Part shown: positions 4,601-5,351 of the stretch, one piece after another
Layout: each line of letters opens with the position of its first letter
How positions within the stretch are numbered: the first letter of the stretch is position 1
Assembly (NCBI GenBank): GCA_024405075.1
Contig: JAKSPG010000102.1
Location: forward strand, 1 to 5,351
Length of the DNA stretch: 5,351 bases
Origin: Elusimicrobiaceae bacterium
Lineage (GTDB): Bacteria; Elusimicrobiota; Elusimicrobia; Elusimicrobiales; Elusimicrobiaceae
Direction: 5' to 3'
Notes under the pieces: model-generated
Database searches by the model: none
What the model was told of the DNA's origin: nothing
What the model saw: the letters and a program-made list of their open reading frames with translations, nothing else
Program-made: the position numbers and the translations under genes

Positions 4601-5351
4601 ATGAACATCAAAATAAGTGTCCTAACGTTACTGGCAATTTGTTGTGTGCCGTTAACGTCCGGGGCGCAAATCTACTACGAAGAAGACATGAGCGAAGAAA
4701 TAGTGCTCACACCCGTCAAGCACGAAACGCGCTTGCAGGAACGCTGGCAAACAGCCAAACGCGAAGCCCTGGATCCGATGGAAAAACTCGTTCGTGCGGG
4801 CAAAAGCGAACTGCGTAAACTGGGGTTGGAAGTCGGGGTGGATATTTCGTACCTGGCCCAACGTGCCGCGCCCAGCGGCAAAAAAACAGCTATCCAAGGA
4901 ATCTATTATCCGTATATTACCTGGAATTTGTTTAAAGACCGCGCCTTGGGTTCGGGCCAGTTAAACGTAAACTACACGTTAGTGCGTTACTGGGGAACGC
5001 AAGCGGCTACCTTGCAAAACCGGGTAGATACGGCCGTAGCGTTTAACGATTATCCCGCCAACCAGGAAATTTTTTCGCAATTTTCCTACACGCATACGTT
5101 GCCGGGCGATTGGAATTGGCTCAGTTTTACCGTCGGGCAATTTCCGTTATATAACTTTGACGGTACGCAATACATCGCCAACCAACAAACGGCACTGATG
5201 AACTATGCGCTCTCGCAAAACGCTACGAGTGCGTATCCGTCTGCCTCCTTTGGCGGCTATGTGCAAGCTCAAACACACAATTGGACGGTTGCCGCCGGGT
5301 ATCAGGACGGTACCAACATTTCCGGTGAACATATCCACTTGGATGAAGCCT
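4601..5351 (+). CDS. OprB-like outer-membrane porin, N-terminal part (runs off the window)
   Basis: The open frame covers 250 codons with no stop before the window ends. Residues 1-22 form a signal peptide (MNIK, hydrophobic core, SGA before Gln23). Residues about 23-75 are a charged, probably helical linker (EERW-, KREAL- and KSELRKLG-type segments) before the barrel. From residue about 76 (LEVGVDISYLAQ) the pattern alternates aromatic and small/polar residues, as in beta-barrel strands. VGQFPLYNFDGTQYIANQQ (178-196) followed by ALSQN, YPSASFGGYVQAQ and AAGYQDGTN resembles the conserved central region of carbohydrate-selective OprB-type porins. These channels carry sugars across the outer membrane; the substrate here cannot be read. 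The start is set by GGGAGG 6 bases upstream. Divergent from the HEAGH membrane protein across 166 bases. Family level is fairly sure, substrate unknown. Confidence 0.68.
   Translation, partial: MNIKISVLTLLAICCVPLTSGAQIYYEEDMSEEIVLTPVKHETRLQERWQTAKREALDPMEKLVRAGKSELRKLGLEVGVDISYLAQRAAPSGKKTAIQGIYYPYITWNLFKDRALGSGQLNVNYTLVRYWGTQAATLQNRVDTAVAFNDYPANQEIFSQFSYTHTLPGDWNWLSFTVGQFPLYNFDGTQYIANQQTALMNYALSQNATSAYPSASFGGYVQAQTHNWTVAAGYQDGTNISGEHIHLDEA

Noticed and set aside
4537..4818. A 93-codon + strand frame overlapping the porin start.
   Set aside because: Out of frame with the porin, which has a signal peptide, Shine-Dalgarno and barrel pattern. The overlapping product has none of these.

Overview
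The window reads like a piece of a Gram-negative, moderate-GC bacterial chromosome. It carries an OprB-type outer-membrane porin, a signal-peptidase-II lipoprotein, a class III (type IV) pilin and strong AGGAGG-type Shine-Dalgarno sites. The pilin style (class III leader, a long N-terminal helix, one C-terminal Cys pair, standing alone rather than in a pilus operon) together with this porin type reminds me of gut Elusimicrobiota (Elusimicrobium-like). That placement is an impression from memory, not a search result.

Left part, + strand (1-1224): the C-terminal end of an ECF sigma factor (region 4 helix-turn-helix) overlaps by ATGA with a zinc-type anti-sigma factor with one membrane span. A strong ribosome binding site and a secreted, highly charged coiled-coil protein of unknown function follow, and a hairpin terminator closes the operon. 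This is a membrane-linked stress or envelope signalling cassette whose third member is unrecognised.

Middle left, - strand (1249-2374): a single type IV pilin-like protein and, upstream of it, a small coiled-coil lipoprotein. The 310-base gap between them holds no convincing gene. It is packed with inverted repeats: an element with CTGTTTTT-type inverted ends (about 1766-2008), a 13-bp perfect hairpin followed by a T-tract on the - strand, and a compact three-helix junction. One segment of that junction could pair instead with a distant 10-base partner. This is the most unusual part of the window and could be either a small palindromic repeat element or a structured leader RNA for the pilin.

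Middle right: a 99-base divergent promoter region separates the lipoprotein from rmuC (+ strand, 2474-3709), a membrane-anchored coiled-coil protein with a PD-(D/E)xK-like nuclease domain. A textbook terminator follows. Convergent to it is a multi-pass membrane protein with an HEAGH zinc-protease motif (- strand, 3796-4434), whose likely promoter sits so close to the ATG that the transcript may be leaderless.

Right edge, + strand: the N-terminal 250 residues of an OprB-like porin run off the window. No rRNA, tRNA, CRISPR array, transposase or integrase gene was seen.
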